Shown: one piece after another, positions 1 to 6,333 of the stretch
Layout: each line of letters opens with the position of its first letter
Position numbering within the stretch: the stretch's first letter is position 1
IMG/VR virus record: IMGVR_UViG_3300006920_005296
Span: 1-20,409 of that record
DNA: 20,409 nucleotides
Origin: a virus
Strand: one strand, 5' to 3'
The notes under the pieces: generated by a model
Database searches by the model: none
What the model saw: only the letters and a program-made list of their open reading frames with translations
What the model was told of the DNA's origin: nothing
Made by a program: the position numbers and the translations under genes

Positions 1-54
1 CCAATCCTCTTCCTTTATTTCAATTGTATGTGTTTTCACTATTCAATTATTTTG

Positions 55-130
55 TATCCCTAGTGGGAATTGAACCCACGAAATAACGGTGTTTAAGACC
101 GTTCTGTATTCCAACGTTCAGCATAGGGAT
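55..130 (-). tRNA. tRNA with UAA anticodon (Leu-like), short variable loop
   Basis: Read on the minus strand it folds as a cloverleaf. The acceptor ATCCCTA pairs with TAGGGAT and the discriminator is A. The anticodon stem ACGGT/ACCGT encloses loop CTTAAAC, giving anticodon TAA. The T-arm is GTGGG-TTCAATT-CCCAC. The D-stem is weak, with three pairs. The variable region is only about 6 bases, although bacterial leucine tRNAs normally carry a long variable arm, so the charging identity is doubtful. CCA is not encoded. Confidence 0.75.
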
Positions 131-137
131 ATATTAG

Positions 138-211
138 TAGTTCCAGTCAGATTCGAACTGACGACCCTCTGCGTGTAAAACAGATGCTCTAAACCCCTGA
201 GCTATGGAACT
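138..211 (-). tRNA. tRNA-Val(UAC)
   Basis: Canonical cloverleaf on the minus strand. The acceptor AGTTCCA/TGGAACT is followed by discriminator A. The D-stem is GCTC/GAGC. The anticodon stem TCTGT/GCAGA encloses loop TTTACAC, giving anticodon TAC. The variable loop is 5 bases and the T-arm is GTCAG-TTCGAAT-CTGAC. CCA is not encoded. Confidence 0.9.
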
Positions 212-223
212 ATTTTAATCTAA

Positions 224-364
224 ACAACGCAATGGGACTCGAACCCATACGCTTTAAGCCTTAAGCAACGCTTTTACCCATAAACCCCAATGACCTTTTC
301 GGGGGCTAGTTACCTTTACAAGCAACGGTCAGAGCATCGTGTCTACCAATTCCACCATACGCTA
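224..364 (-). tRNA. Interrupted class II tRNA (Leu-like body) with about 53-base insertion in the anticodon loop
   Basis: Two separated blocks on the minus strand complement each other as one tRNA. The 5' block (364-331) has TAGCGTA, then TG, then the leucine-type D-arm GTGGAATTGGTAGACACG, the stem half ATGCT and loop bases CT. The 3' block (277-225) has stem half AGCGT, a long variable arm, T-arm ATGGG-TTCGAGT-CCCAT and acceptor TGCGTTG. Acceptor halves pair 7/7 with three G-U pairs, and anticodon-stem halves pair 5/5 with one G-U. About 53 bases (278-330) would have to be removed to leave a 7-base loop (CTGTAAA by the simplest junction). A broken pseudogene is the alternative. The insertion is far too short for a normal group I intron. 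Confidence 0.5.
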
Positions 365-423
365 TTTAGATATTCAGACCATTCATTAAGTTTGCAACCT
401 TATAAACGACCTCACAATTGTTG

Positions 424-508
424 TGCGAAAGAAGGGAGTCGAACCCTCACACCCATTACAGGTACCAGATTCTTAATCTGGCGTGTCTACCAATTCCACC
501 ACTTTCGC
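424..508 (-). tRNA. tRNA-Leu with AAG anticodon
   Basis: Class II cloverleaf on the minus strand. The acceptor GCGAAAG/CTTTCGC has discriminator A. The D-arm is leucine-type. The anticodon stem CCAGA/TCTGG encloses loop TTAAGAA, giving anticodon AAG. There is a long variable arm and the T-arm is GAGGG-TTCGACT-CCCTT. A34 is unusual in a bacterial leucine tRNA. It would read CUU, or more codons if edited to inosine. Confidence 0.88.
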
Positions 509-512
509 AAAG

Positions 513-598
513 TGGGGATGAAGGGAGTCGAACCCTCACGCCCCTTTCGGAGCACAAGATTTTAAGTCTTGCGTGTCTACCAGTTCCACCACATCCCC
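513..598 (-). tRNA. tRNA-Leu(UAA)
   Basis: Class II cloverleaf on the minus strand. The acceptor GGGGATG/CATCCCC has discriminator A. The D-arm is leucine-type. The anticodon stem CAAGA/TCTTG encloses loop CTTAAAA, giving anticodon TAA. A long variable arm and the T-arm GAGGG-TTCGACT-CCCTT follow. Its D- and T-arms closely match the neighbouring AAG tRNA, suggesting duplication of one ancestor. Confidence 0.93.
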
Positions 599-614
599 GT
601 GATAGTTATTTTTG

Positions 615-702
615 TAGGGGTACTGGGACTCGAACCCAGACTTGGCGGTATACGTCTCTTGCGTGTAAAACAAGCGTTTTTATCCAGTTAAACTATACCC
701 CT
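615..702 (-). tRNA. tRNA with UAC anticodon (Val-like) and an enlarged 18-base variable region
   Basis: On the minus strand the acceptor AGGGGTA/TACCCCT has discriminator A. The D-stem is GTTT/AAAC. The anticodon stem CTTGT/GCAAG encloses loop TTTACAC. The T-arm is CTGGG-TTCGAGT-CCCAG. Between the anticodon and T-arms lie 18 bases instead of the usual 5. They begin AGACG, a normal-looking variable loop, followed by 13 extra bases. Valine tRNAs are normally class I, so this is atypical. Confidence 0.75.
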
Positions 703-720
703 ATATAATCTCCATAATAT

Positions 721-774
721 ACTTCTCGTCTCTTCCATGTAAGGGAAGGATGTTTGCCGCTACACCACAGAGCT
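721..774 (-). pseudogene. 5' fragment of a tRNA gene (acceptor strand, D-arm, anticodon arm only)
   Basis: The minus strand reads AGCTCTG, TG, D-stem GTGT/ACAT, then anticodon stem CTTCC/GGAAG around loop CTTACAT (anticodon TAC), followed by AGACG. After that there is no T-arm and no CAGAGCT acceptor strand before the next tRNA begins at 702. The bases AAGAGACG at the break also occur at the matching position in tRNA 615-702, which suggests recombination between tRNA genes. It could only work if its 3' half came from elsewhere. Confidence 0.6.
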
Positions 775-780
775 ATTTTG

Positions 781-864
781 AACACTAGGTTGGATTCGAA
801 CCAACGATGAGATTTCTCTGGCGGTTTTGCAGACCGCCCCTTTCGGCCACTCAGGCACTAGTGC
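781..864 (-). tRNA. tRNA-Cys(GCA), long variable arm
   Basis: On the minus strand the acceptor GCACTAG/CTAGTGT has one G-U pair. The discriminator is U, the cysteine identity base. The anticodon stem GCGGT/ACCGC encloses loop CTGCAAA, giving anticodon GCA. The variable region is about 15 bases and the T-arm is GTTGG-TTCGAAT-CCAAC. The D-arm (CCTGAGTGGCCGAAAGG) looks serine-like, so this is a class II-like cysteine tRNA. Confidence 0.88.
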
Positions 865-866
865 AT

Positions 867-898
867 AAAAAAAGCCCGATAATTTCTTATCGAGCTTT
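867..898 (-). terminator. Rho-independent terminator after the 31-residue ORF
   Basis: On the minus strand, AAAGCTCGATAA pairs with TTATCGGGCTTT across a 4-base loop with one internal mismatch. The right arm runs into an uninterrupted T tract. It lies just upstream of tRNA-Cys, so the tRNA array must be read by read-through or from an unseen promoter. Confidence 0.75.
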
Positions 899-926
899 AT
901 ATTTAGTTAATTAGTTTTTTAATTTC

Positions 927-1022
927 TCACGAATGAAAATGACTTTGATTAACTGCATAGCTCGATGTGTTAGTGACTAAGACCAACAGACATAAAGATA
1001 ATAAGTTTACTAAAGTTTTCAT
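927..1022 (-). CDS. 31-residue peptide with a signal-peptide-like sequence
   Basis: The translation is MKTLVNLLSLCLLVLV then TNTSSYAVNQSHFHS. A short basic start, a 13-residue hydrophobic core (residues 4-16) and a polar stretch ending SYA before VN look like a signal peptide with a signal peptidase I site after residue 23. That would release an 8-residue peptide. Alternatively it is a tiny single-span membrane protein. The ORF is framed by a host-type promoter about 55 bases upstream and a rho-independent terminator about 30 bases downstream, making a self-contained transcription unit, which is the main reason to believe it. No family is recognised. Confidence 0.55.
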   Translation of the reverse strand: MKTLVNLLSLCLLVLVTNTSSYAVNQSHFHS

Positions 1023-1076
1023 TTCGTTTCTTTTTAATAATTTGAGAGACACTTAGCCTCTTTCTAATATATAGTA

Positions 1077-1107
1077 CAAATATATGTAATGTTCTTTAAA
1101 TAAACAA
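1077..1107 (-). promoter_or_regulatory. Bacteroidetes-type promoter for the 31-residue ORF
   Basis: The minus strand reads TTG, 20 bases, TATATTTG (-7 box at 1077-1084). It is followed by a leader of about 50 bases before the ORF start at 1022. Confidence 0.7.
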
Positions 1108-1167
1108 GTTTTTTTCGTACTTTTTTAATTTTATTTTATAAATTACTGATTATTAAGGTAATAGTTT

Positions 1168-1764
1168 TTATAATTTTGCTCTATAATCATTTAATCGTTG
1201 GTGATATTTATCTAGTGCTTCTAAATCAGCTTTTTCAATTGCTTTGATAAATTTAGGTTTAAGCTCTTTCATTAAATCAATAAGACCACTATTCCAATCT
1301 CTTAATCTAGCTGCTTCTTCGAACTCTTCATTTTCAACTGCATAATCTAATTGCTCTTGAAATGTCATTGGTTCTATATCTTCAAATTCTATATCTACTA
1401 TTTTATTATTAAAATTAAAGAATGGATTTAAAAAGTCATCGTTTGTTGAATTCATATTATAGTTATAATCTAGGTTTAATTGTGAAAAGTCTATGTCGGT
1501 TGGCAATGGACCAACTTTTTTTAAATATACATGATACTTTGGTCCCTTTTCAGTTACCCATTTTACTCTTGACATTTCCCATTCGGTGCCTTTAACGGTT
1601 TCCACTTCATCGGGGTCACCAAATCCAGAAACACTTTCAGGAGGGTTATCAATAGCATATTCTAACGACTCTAACATCTCATTAATTTCATTTTTTGAAA
1701 AAAAGAAAGTTAGAATTTGTTGATTCGTTGGAGGTTCTTTTTTATTTAAAAAATCTTTATCCAT
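1168..1764 (-). CDS. UVR-motif protein of unknown function
   Basis: This 198-residue protein has a C-terminal UVR-like helical hairpin at about residues 133-160 (FQEQLDYAVENEEFEEAARL followed by RD). That motif mediates UvrB-UvrC contact and also occurs in clamp-loader-like and protease-adaptor proteins such as McsA. The N-terminal part (about 1-130) is acidic with an Asn/Phe-rich stretch near 100-120 and is not recognised. The start at MDKDFL is chosen because the longer reading frame begins inside the -7 box of the promoter at 1775-1805. That leaves a very short leader. An adaptor for a host protease or repair complex is possible but is only inference from the motif. Confidence 0.75.
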   Translation of the reverse strand: MDKDFLNKKEPPTNQQILTFFFSKNEINEMLESLEYAIDNPPESVSGFGDPDEVETVKGTEWEMSRVKWVTEKGPKYHVYLKKVGPLPTDIDFSQLNLDYNYNMNSTNDDFLNPFFNFNNKIVDIEFEDIEPMTFQEQLDYAVENEEFEEAARLRDWNSGLIDLMKELKPKFIKAIEKADLEALDKYHQRLNDYRAKL

Positions 1765-1774
1765 AAACTTAATA

Positions 1775-1805
1775 CAAATATACATATTATTTTTCTATCT
1801 CGCAA
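1775..1805 (-). promoter_or_regulatory. Bacteroidetes-type promoter for the UVR-motif gene
   Basis: The minus strand reads TTG, 20 bases, TATATTTG. It lies inside the 3' end of rmlC. The -7 box ends 11 bases before the chosen ATG, so the leader is only a few bases. Confidence 0.65.
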
Positions 1806-2335
1806 AGATTTGGCCACTTTTTATCTTTATCTGACATAATTGCTTCATCAGTGTTAACATACCAATGAATATTTAAATCAGGGTCAAAAGGGTTAATCCC
1901 AGCTTCAGAATCTTTATTATAATAATTATCACACTTATAAATAAATATGGTCTCATCTGTAATAACTGAAAATCCATGTGCAAATCCTCTAGGAATATAT
2001 AATTGTTTCTTATTTTCACCACTTAAATGAACGCTATAATGTTGACCGAATGTTTTAGAATCTGGTCTCAAATCTAATGCAACATCAATTACTGAACCTT
2101 CTACTACCCTAACCAATTTGGCTTGTGCATCTTTACCTTTTTGATAATGAAGCCCTCTAACAGTAAATATATCGGACATTGATTCATTATCTTGTACAAA
2201 TACTGGTGATATACCACCCGTTTCTTCAGCAAACTTTAATGCATTGAAGGTCTCCAAAAAATACCCTCTTTCATCTTCAAATACCGTAGGTTCAATTACA
2301 AATAAACCTTCAAATTCTGTTTCTTCTATTTTCAT
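1787..2335 (-). CDS. rmlC: dTDP-4-dehydrorhamnose 3,5-epimerase RmlC
   Basis: This 182-residue protein is the usual length for RmlC, the cupin enzyme that epimerises C3 and C5 of dTDP-4-keto-6-deoxyglucose on the way to dTDP-L-rhamnose. Visible family signatures are FEDERGYFLETF (19-30), VRGLHYQ (59-65, catalytic His63), a basic residue at Lys73, the cupin strand with IPRGFAHGF (114-122) and YKCDNYY (133-139, catalytic Tyr). It follows rmlA with a 1-base gap in the same minus-strand operon. RmlB and RmlD are absent here, so the phage may boost or redirect a host pathway, for example for surface glycan or glycosylation of its own components. The family assignment is firm; the pathway role in infection is inferred. 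Confidence 0.95.
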   Translation of the reverse strand: MKIEETEFEGLFVIEPTVFEDERGYFLETFNALKFAEETGGISPVFVQDNESMSDIFTVRGLHYQKGKDAQAKLVRVVEGSVIDVALDLRPDSKTFGQHYSVHLSGENKKQLYIPRGFAHGFSVITDETIFIYKCDNYYNKDSEAGINPFDPDLNIHWYVNTDEAIMSDKDKKWPNLCEIEK

Positions 2336-2336
2336 A

Positions 2337-3206
2337 TTATCCTTCTCTTATTATTTCTCTCAAATACTCACCATAACCTGATTTATTTAATAATAAGGAT
2401 AAATCATGTAACTGTTGTGAACCAATATAACCCATTCTCCATGCAACTTCTTCAATTGAACCAATCTTAACGTTTGAGTTGCTTTGAGTTGCTTTGATAA
2501 AATTATTAGCTTCATTCAATGAATCAAATGTGCCAGTATCTAACCATGAAGAACCTCTAGGTAAAATCCTAGCTAGTAATTGATTCCTTTCTAAATAAAT
2601 CTTATTTATATCAGTGATTTCTAATTCACCTCTATCACTTGGTTCTAAATTTTTAGCAATCTCAACCACGCTATTATTATAAAAATAAAGACCTGGTATT
2701 GCGTAAGGTGATTTTGGATTTTTAGGTTTTTCTTCAAGTGATAAAACCTCACCACTTACATTAAATTGAACTACCCCAAATCTTCTTGGGTCTTTAACTT
2801 TATAAGCAAATATAACACCACCTTTAATATCACTCTTTGAGTCTTGTAGAATTTGTGACAATCCACTGCCGTGAAATATATTATCACCTAAAATTAAAGC
2901 AACATCATCATTACCAATGAATTCTTCACCAATAATAAATGCTTCAGCTAAACCATTAGGTTCTTCTTGATGAGCATACTCAAATTTACATCCCAATTGT
3001 GAACCATCACCCAATAAATTTTGGAATGCTCCTTGTTCATATATTGTTGTTATAATTAAGATTTCCCTAATACCAGCCAACATCAAAGTTGATAGTGGAT
3101 AATAAATCATTGGTTTATCATATATTGGCATTAGTTGTTTACTAACGCTAATTGTAAGTGGGTGCAACCTTGTTCCAGCACCACCAGCTAATATAATTCC
3201 TTTCAT
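2337..3206 (-). CDS. rmlA: Glucose-1-phosphate thymidylyltransferase RmlA
   Basis: This 289-residue protein is full length for RmlA. It makes dTDP-glucose from dTTP and glucose-1-phosphate, the first step of dTDP-sugar synthesis. The nucleotide-binding signature GGAGTRLHPLT (8-18) and LGDNIFHG (106-113, metal and sugar-phosphate region) are intact. EEKP and GSSWLDTGT further along are typical of the family. The start ATG overlaps the stop of the preceding 76-residue gene in an ATGA junction (3203-3206), implying translational coupling. It is followed immediately by rmlC. All catalytic landmarks are present, so it is probably active. It may draw on the dTTP pool, which is also needed for phage DNA. 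Confidence 0.95.
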   Translation of the reverse strand: MKGIILAGGAGTRLHPLTISVSKQLMPIYDKPMIYYPLSTLMLAGIREILIITTIYEQGAFQNLLGDGSQLGCKFEYAHQEEPNGLAEAFIIGEEFIGNDDVALILGDNIFHGSGLSQILQDSKSDIKGGVIFAYKVKDPRRFGVVQFNVSGEVLSLEEKPKNPKSPYAIPGLYFYNNSVVEIAKNLEPSDRGELEITDINKIYLERNQLLARILPRGSSWLDTGTFDSLNEANNFIKATQSNSNVKIGSIEEVAWRMGYIGSQQLHDLSLLLNKSGYGEYLREIIREG

Positions 3207-3433
3207 TTTTCTTTACCTTTTAAAAAATCATTTCTACTATTCCAAACCTTATCATAATGTTCTTTATATTTTCGTTTATCTTCTTCTGATTCAAAAATCA
3301 TTGGAGTTGTTTGCATTATATAATTAGGGTCTTTTATTGCGTTTATTAAATCGTTATTAATCTCTTCACGAATAGCTTCCAATAATAGTTTTGTAGCCAT
3401 AGCTTCAGCGTAATCTTTTTCTTTTTTATTCAT
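3203..3433 (-). CDS. Small charged protein of unknown function
   Basis: This 76-residue, lysine- and glutamate-rich, mostly helical protein starts at MNKKEKDY. The start is fixed by an ATGA overlap (3430-3433) with the stop of the upstream zinc-ribbon gene. The stop in turn overlaps the rmlA start by 4 bases. The longer reading frame would use a TTG and is less likely. No motif is recognised. Its position ties it to the rmlA-rmlC operon. Confidence 0.75.
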   Translation of the reverse strand: MNKKEKDYAEAMATKLLLEAIREEINNDLINAIKDPNYIMQTTPMIFESEEDKRKYKEHYDKVWNSRNDFLKGKEK

Positions 3434-3804
3434 TCTATTATACAATTTCTACATTCCCAACTGGAGCCTATAGTGTTACAAGCTTGGTCATAAAAATAAG
3501 CTCTATCAACTTTTTCCATACCATATTTTTGTTCTAATGTAATTTGTATACCATCATCCCATTGATTATTATTTTGCTTCATCAAAGTATCTTGTTCTCG
3601 AAGAATTAGGTCTAATTCTGGACAACTACCTTCTTCAGCTAAAGCCCTAAAAGTTTTGACTAATTTAGCACCATCGAAATTGCCAACTAATGGGTCACCC
3701 TCTTTTCCAAATGGGTTTAAATCATCCACATGAGTTTCACAAATATGACATTTCCTATCTATAGGTGGTGGGTTTAAATAAATTTTTTTAGTTTCTGTTT
3801 CCAT
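3430..3804 (-). CDS. Putative zinc-ribbon protein of unknown function
   Basis: This 124-residue protein has a CHIC pair near the N-terminus (about residues 19-22) and a CRNC pair at the C-terminus (about 118-121). Together they could form one zinc site joining the two ends. The middle is acidic and not recognised. It belongs to the operon running from 4885 to 1787. It is translationally coupled to the next gene by an ATGA overlap and begins about 20 bases after the HNH-like gene ends. No function can be assigned. Confidence 0.7.
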   Translation of the reverse strand: METETKKIYLNPPPIDRKCHICETHVDDLNPFGKEGDPLVGNFDGAKLVKTFRALAEEGSCPELDLILREQDTLMKQNNNQWDDGIQITLEQKYGMEKVDRAYFYDQACNTIGSSWECRNCIIE

Positions 3805-3824
3805 ATTTATTTTAATTTAAATTA

Positions 3825-4148
3825 TTATCTTCCCTCATATTGCCACATTACTGCATTACAGTAACTATGTACCGCACCTTCAGTCATACCAGTTCCATGG
3901 TCATGTTGAAGATGAATTGGATGGTTAAGGAATCCACTAGGGAATAAATCCCAATCAATTCTCTTTTCCGTTATATATTCTGGAGCATCTTGGTCTAATC
4001 GTTCATTACAATAGAAACACATGTTTTGCTGTTCTTTAACGTACTGTACTCTAACAGCTCTACGTTCTTGCCATTCCAATTTATCGTAATCAACTGGTAA
4101 ATCGTATTCATCTTCTATTGGGTCCCACCAATTTTTATTCTTATTCAT
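3825..4148 (-). CDS. HNH/endonuclease VII-like protein
   Basis: This 107-residue protein has CFYC (about residues 44-47), then HLQHDHGTG (about 79-87) and GAVHSYCN (about 91-98). The order C-x2-C, HDHxTG, H/C-x2-C-N matches the zinc-binding beta-beta-alpha metal fold of recombination endonuclease VII and related HNH proteins of phages. One usual zinc Cys is replaced by His (HSYC). It could resolve branched DNA during replication or packaging, or act as a small homing-type nuclease. Its place inside an operon of short unknown genes argues for a housekeeping phage role. The N-terminal 40 residues are acidic and unassigned. The gene starts 1 base after the stop of its upstream neighbour. Confidence 0.65.
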   Translation of the reverse strand: MNKNKNWWDPIEDEYDLPVDYDKLEWQERRAVRVQYVKEQQNMCFYCNERLDQDAPEYITEKRIDWDLFPSGFLNHPIHLQHDHGTGMTEGAVHSYCNAVMWQYEGR

Positions 4149-4149
4149 A

Positions 4150-4455
4150 TTAATATTGTATTTTTATTTGAATCCAATCTGGTGATTTATCGAATGTTTC
4201 AAAATTATTAGTAATTATTACCCATTCTTGGTTATTACCCCAACTAATCATTACGCCCCCACCTTCAGAATTACTATCAACTTTCCATCCAATTCCAAAA
4301 TCATCGTTATATTCTTTTACAATATCTTCAATATCTTTTATATCATAGTATTTTATATACCATAAAGCATCTCCATCACCACCCGCACTTAATACTTCTT
4401 CATATAAAAATGTAAGTAATTTGTAAATGTGATTTTTATTAGGTGTTATTATCAT
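4150..4455 (-). CDS. Hypothetical protein, 101 residues
   Basis: The protein is acidic and aromatic-rich (several Trp, Tyr and Ile) with no recognised motif. Its start overlaps the end of the upstream 148-residue gene by 17 bases, and its stop lies 1 base from the next start, so it is the second gene of the operon. The glycine-rich stretch SEGGGVMISWGNN (about 63-75) looks like a turn between beta strands, suggesting a small alpha/beta fold. Confidence 0.65.
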   Translation of the reverse strand: MIITPNKNHIYKLLTFLYEEVLSAGGDGDALWYIKYYDIKDIEDIVKEYNDDFGIGWKVDSNSEGGGVMISWGNNQEWVIITNNFETFDKSPDWIQIKIQY

Positions 4456-4885
4456 TATGTATTTTTTTTAATAACGTTAAGACATTTTTGATTGTCATTT
4501 CGTTATAAGTCTTTTGACCTAACCAGATACAATATTTAATCAAATCCAGCCTATCTATTTCATTATCTTTTTTTCCCTTATACTTTCCACCTATTATATG
4601 GAATTCGTCCTTAAAACGTCTAAAAATGTCACACCTACGGTTTTTATTAACCTTCTTAGTCTGACAAATGTCTTTAAGTACAAAATTCTCCATATAACCA
4701 TACTTAACCATGTATCTATCACCGAATTTTAAATTCATACATAAAATAACCATGGCATTATCGATATGTGCATAACCAGAGACTTCATCACCAAAATCAT
4801 CACTTAAATTAGTTAAAACAATTTTTCGTGTACCATCGGGATTATTAATGAATTTCTTGAAAGTTCCAAACAATGTTTTTGTCAT
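4439..4885 (-). CDS. Hypothetical protein, first gene of the rml operon
   Basis: This 148-residue basic protein has no secure family. The segment HIIGGKYKGKKDNEI followed about 13 residues later by IWLGQ resembles the short C-terminal module (GKYKGK then a Trp-Leu) found beside exonuclease X-type proteins, but no exonuclease core is present. The start ATG lies 5 bases after the -7 box of a perfect host-type promoter, so the mRNA is predicted to be leaderless. Genes from here down to rmlC are packed with overlaps or gaps of 20 bases or less. Confidence 0.7.
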   Translation of the reverse strand: MTKTLFGTFKKFINNPDGTRKIVLTNLSDDFGDEVSGYAHIDNAMVILCMNLKFGDRYMVKYGYMENFVLKDICQTKKVNKNRRCDIFRRFKDEFHIIGGKYKGKKDNEIDRLDLIKYCIWLGQKTYNEMTIKNVLTLLKKIHNDNNT

Positions 4886-4889
4886 ATTA

Positions 4890-4920
4890 CAAATATACTA
4901 GTTTTTAACTTAAAAAACAA
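4890..4920 (-). promoter_or_regulatory. Bacteroidetes-type promoter of the rml operon
   Basis: The minus strand reads TTG, 20 bases, TATATTTG. The final G of the box is at 4890 and the ATG begins at 4885, which predicts transcription starting at or next to the start codon. Confidence 0.75.
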
Positions 4921-4951
4921 GGTATTTCGTTTACTTTTTTTAATAAATGTT

Positions 4952-4962
4952 TATATTTATTA
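4952..4962 (+). promoter_or_regulatory. Second-class promoter motif upstream of the GIY-YIG-type gene
   Basis: TATATTTATTA lies 14 bases before the ATG at 4976 and has no TTG 20 bases upstream. The same ATATTTAT core precedes four other genes in the window (starts at 7619, 9092, 12763 and 16487). Confidence 0.45.
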
Positions 4963-4975
4963 AAATAATTAGAAT

Positions 4976-5290
4976 ATGAAAATGGTGTACTTATTGGTTG
5001 AGAATGGAGATAAACCTAGATATAAAATTGGTATTACAAAACATAACGCAAAGAAAAGAATCAAAGGGTTAAGTACGGGTAATAGTAACGTTATTGAAGT
5101 GGTATCTGAATTCAAATCAGAATACAATAATAAAATAGAAGGTAGTCTCCATAGAAGATATGGGACTAAACGTTTAAAAGGGGAATGGTTTGAGTTAGAA
5201 AAAGAAGACATCCAGAATTTTATTTCTGAATGTCAATCTTTACATGATACATTTAAAATGTTAGAGGATTCAGGAAACCCTTTTATTTAA
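4976..5290 (+). CDS. GIY-YIG superfamily nuclease (T5orf172/Mug113-like)
   Basis: This 104-residue protein consists of one compact nuclease domain. VYLLVENG (4-11) and YKIGITKH (16-23) correspond to the GIY and YIG strands. They are followed by the helix with LHRRYGTKR (about 58-66) and GEWFEL (69-74), the arrangement of the T5orf172 branch. It lies on the plus strand between minus-strand genes. Its stop codon overlaps the stop of the convergent nucleotidyltransferase gene by 4 bases (5287-5290). With no added DNA-binding domain it may be a free-standing homing nuclease or a phage nuclease acting on host DNA. Its second-class promoter is shared with other nuclease genes here. Confidence 0.8.
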   Translation: MKMVYLLVENGDKPRYKIGITKHNAKKRIKGLSTGNSNVIEVVSEFKSEYNNKIEGSLHRRYGTKRLKGEWFELEKEDIQNFISECQSLHDTFKMLEDSGNPFI

Positions 5291-6306
5291 ATACCCCAAG
5301 TCAAAGCATTACCAAAATCCTCATATATTTGTTCCACATGAGTTTCTAATACATAATCATCAAAATTATCGTAAATACCGTTGTATGAATGATTTATAAT
5401 GATATCTTTAAAACCTTTAATAGCATTTCCAAGTTCCTTACCTTCTAACTCAAACTTTTTCATAATAATACCACCACTAAATTTGGCATTCACCAAAGTC
5501 TTCCTAGCGTGTTTATAATTGATTTCAGCAAGGTGTAAATCAATATTTGATTCAGGGAATGCCTCTCTTATAATATCAATAACATTTTCTTTTGCTATCA
5601 TTACTATACTTTTATTATAATCAGGGTGTGCACCCTTATTCTTAATAAACTCTAAGAAAGCCATATAAGATGCTCGTTTAAGATTTCTCTCACGGTTAAT
5701 CTTATTTAACTGACTTAATTGAAACATCTCAGGATTAAATAACGAAGATGTCATTGCATATTCAAATATTTCTTCAAGTGTATTAAAACCTTTAACCCAT
5801 TTATTATAATCAAGACCTAAGAATTTGAAAATTTTAGGGTAATCTTTACTTACAATAATTTTGGTTTTAGTGTTTTGGTCACTATAATGATTATACCATA
5901 AACCTTCCTGACCATATTTAAGACCAATTGATTGTGCTAATCTACCGATAAAGTTACCAAGGTCATTAAACGCAAGGTAATGGTAGTTAGAATCAAAATC
6001 TTCTGGCGCACAAGTAATAAAGTCAACTTGAATCTCTTTATAATCAAATGACCATGCATTGCCATTATGAAAAGTTTCATTAGGTTTAAATGTTTCGTCA
6101 ATATAATCAGTCATATTACCCTCGAATCCTTCCAATGATATGATGATATCAATATCACCAAAGGTTTCTTTATGACTAAAGAAACGTGGAATATCATATC
6201 TATCAAATGTTTTTGAAAGGATATCAAAAATTTCATTCTTGATATCTTCAAACTCTTGACGTTCATAACGCCTAGTATATGTATTTTTAAGTGCTCTCCC
6301 CCCCAT
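5287..6306 (-). CDS. Predicted nucleotidyltransferase (Pol beta superfamily)
   Basis: This 339-residue protein carries an N-terminal nucleotidyltransferase core. FGDIDIIIS (49-57) holds the paired metal-binding aspartates Asp51 and Asp53, and QVDFITC (93-99) holds the expected third carboxylate Asp95. The region after about 110 is helical and may bind nucleic acid. The Pol beta superfamily includes CCA-adding enzymes, poly(A) polymerases and antibiotic or toxin nucleotidyltransferases. The substrate cannot be told from sequence. It follows the alpha-CTD-like gene and converges on the GIY-YIG-type gene. A role in tRNA or nucleic-acid end modification would fit the nearby ligases but is inference. 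Confidence 0.75.
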   Translation of the reverse strand: MGGRALKNTYTRRYERQEFEDIKNEIFDILSKTFDRYDIPRFFSHKETFGDIDIIISLEGFEGNMTDYIDETFKPNETFHNGNAWSFDYKEIQVDFITCAPEDFDSNYHYLAFNDLGNFIGRLAQSIGLKYGQEGLWYNHYSDQNTKTKIIVSKDYPKIFKFLGLDYNKWVKGFNTLEEIFEYAMTSSLFNPEMFQLSQLNKINRERNLKRASYMAFLEFIKNKGAHPDYNKSIVMIAKENVIDIIREAFPESNIDLHLAEINYKHARKTLVNAKFSGGIIMKKFELEGKELGNAIKGFKDIIINHSYNGIYDNFDDYVLETHVEQIYEDFGNALTWGI

Positions 6307-6333
6307 GATTTCTAAGTTTTAAATTATTAATTA

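Noticed and set aside
226-296. A separate complete tRNA made only from the 3' block
   Set aside because: The T-arm is good, but no acceptor 5' strand or anticodon stem fits within this stretch. Pairing with the 290-364 block is much better.
278-330. Group I intron in the tRNA anticodon loop
   Set aside because: The insertion is about 53 bases, several times shorter than a group I core, and no P/Q/R/S-like elements are seen.
290-708. Two overlapping plus-strand ORFs of 91 and 96 codons
   Set aside because: They run antisense through the tRNA array and their repeated peptides simply mirror repeated tRNA arms.
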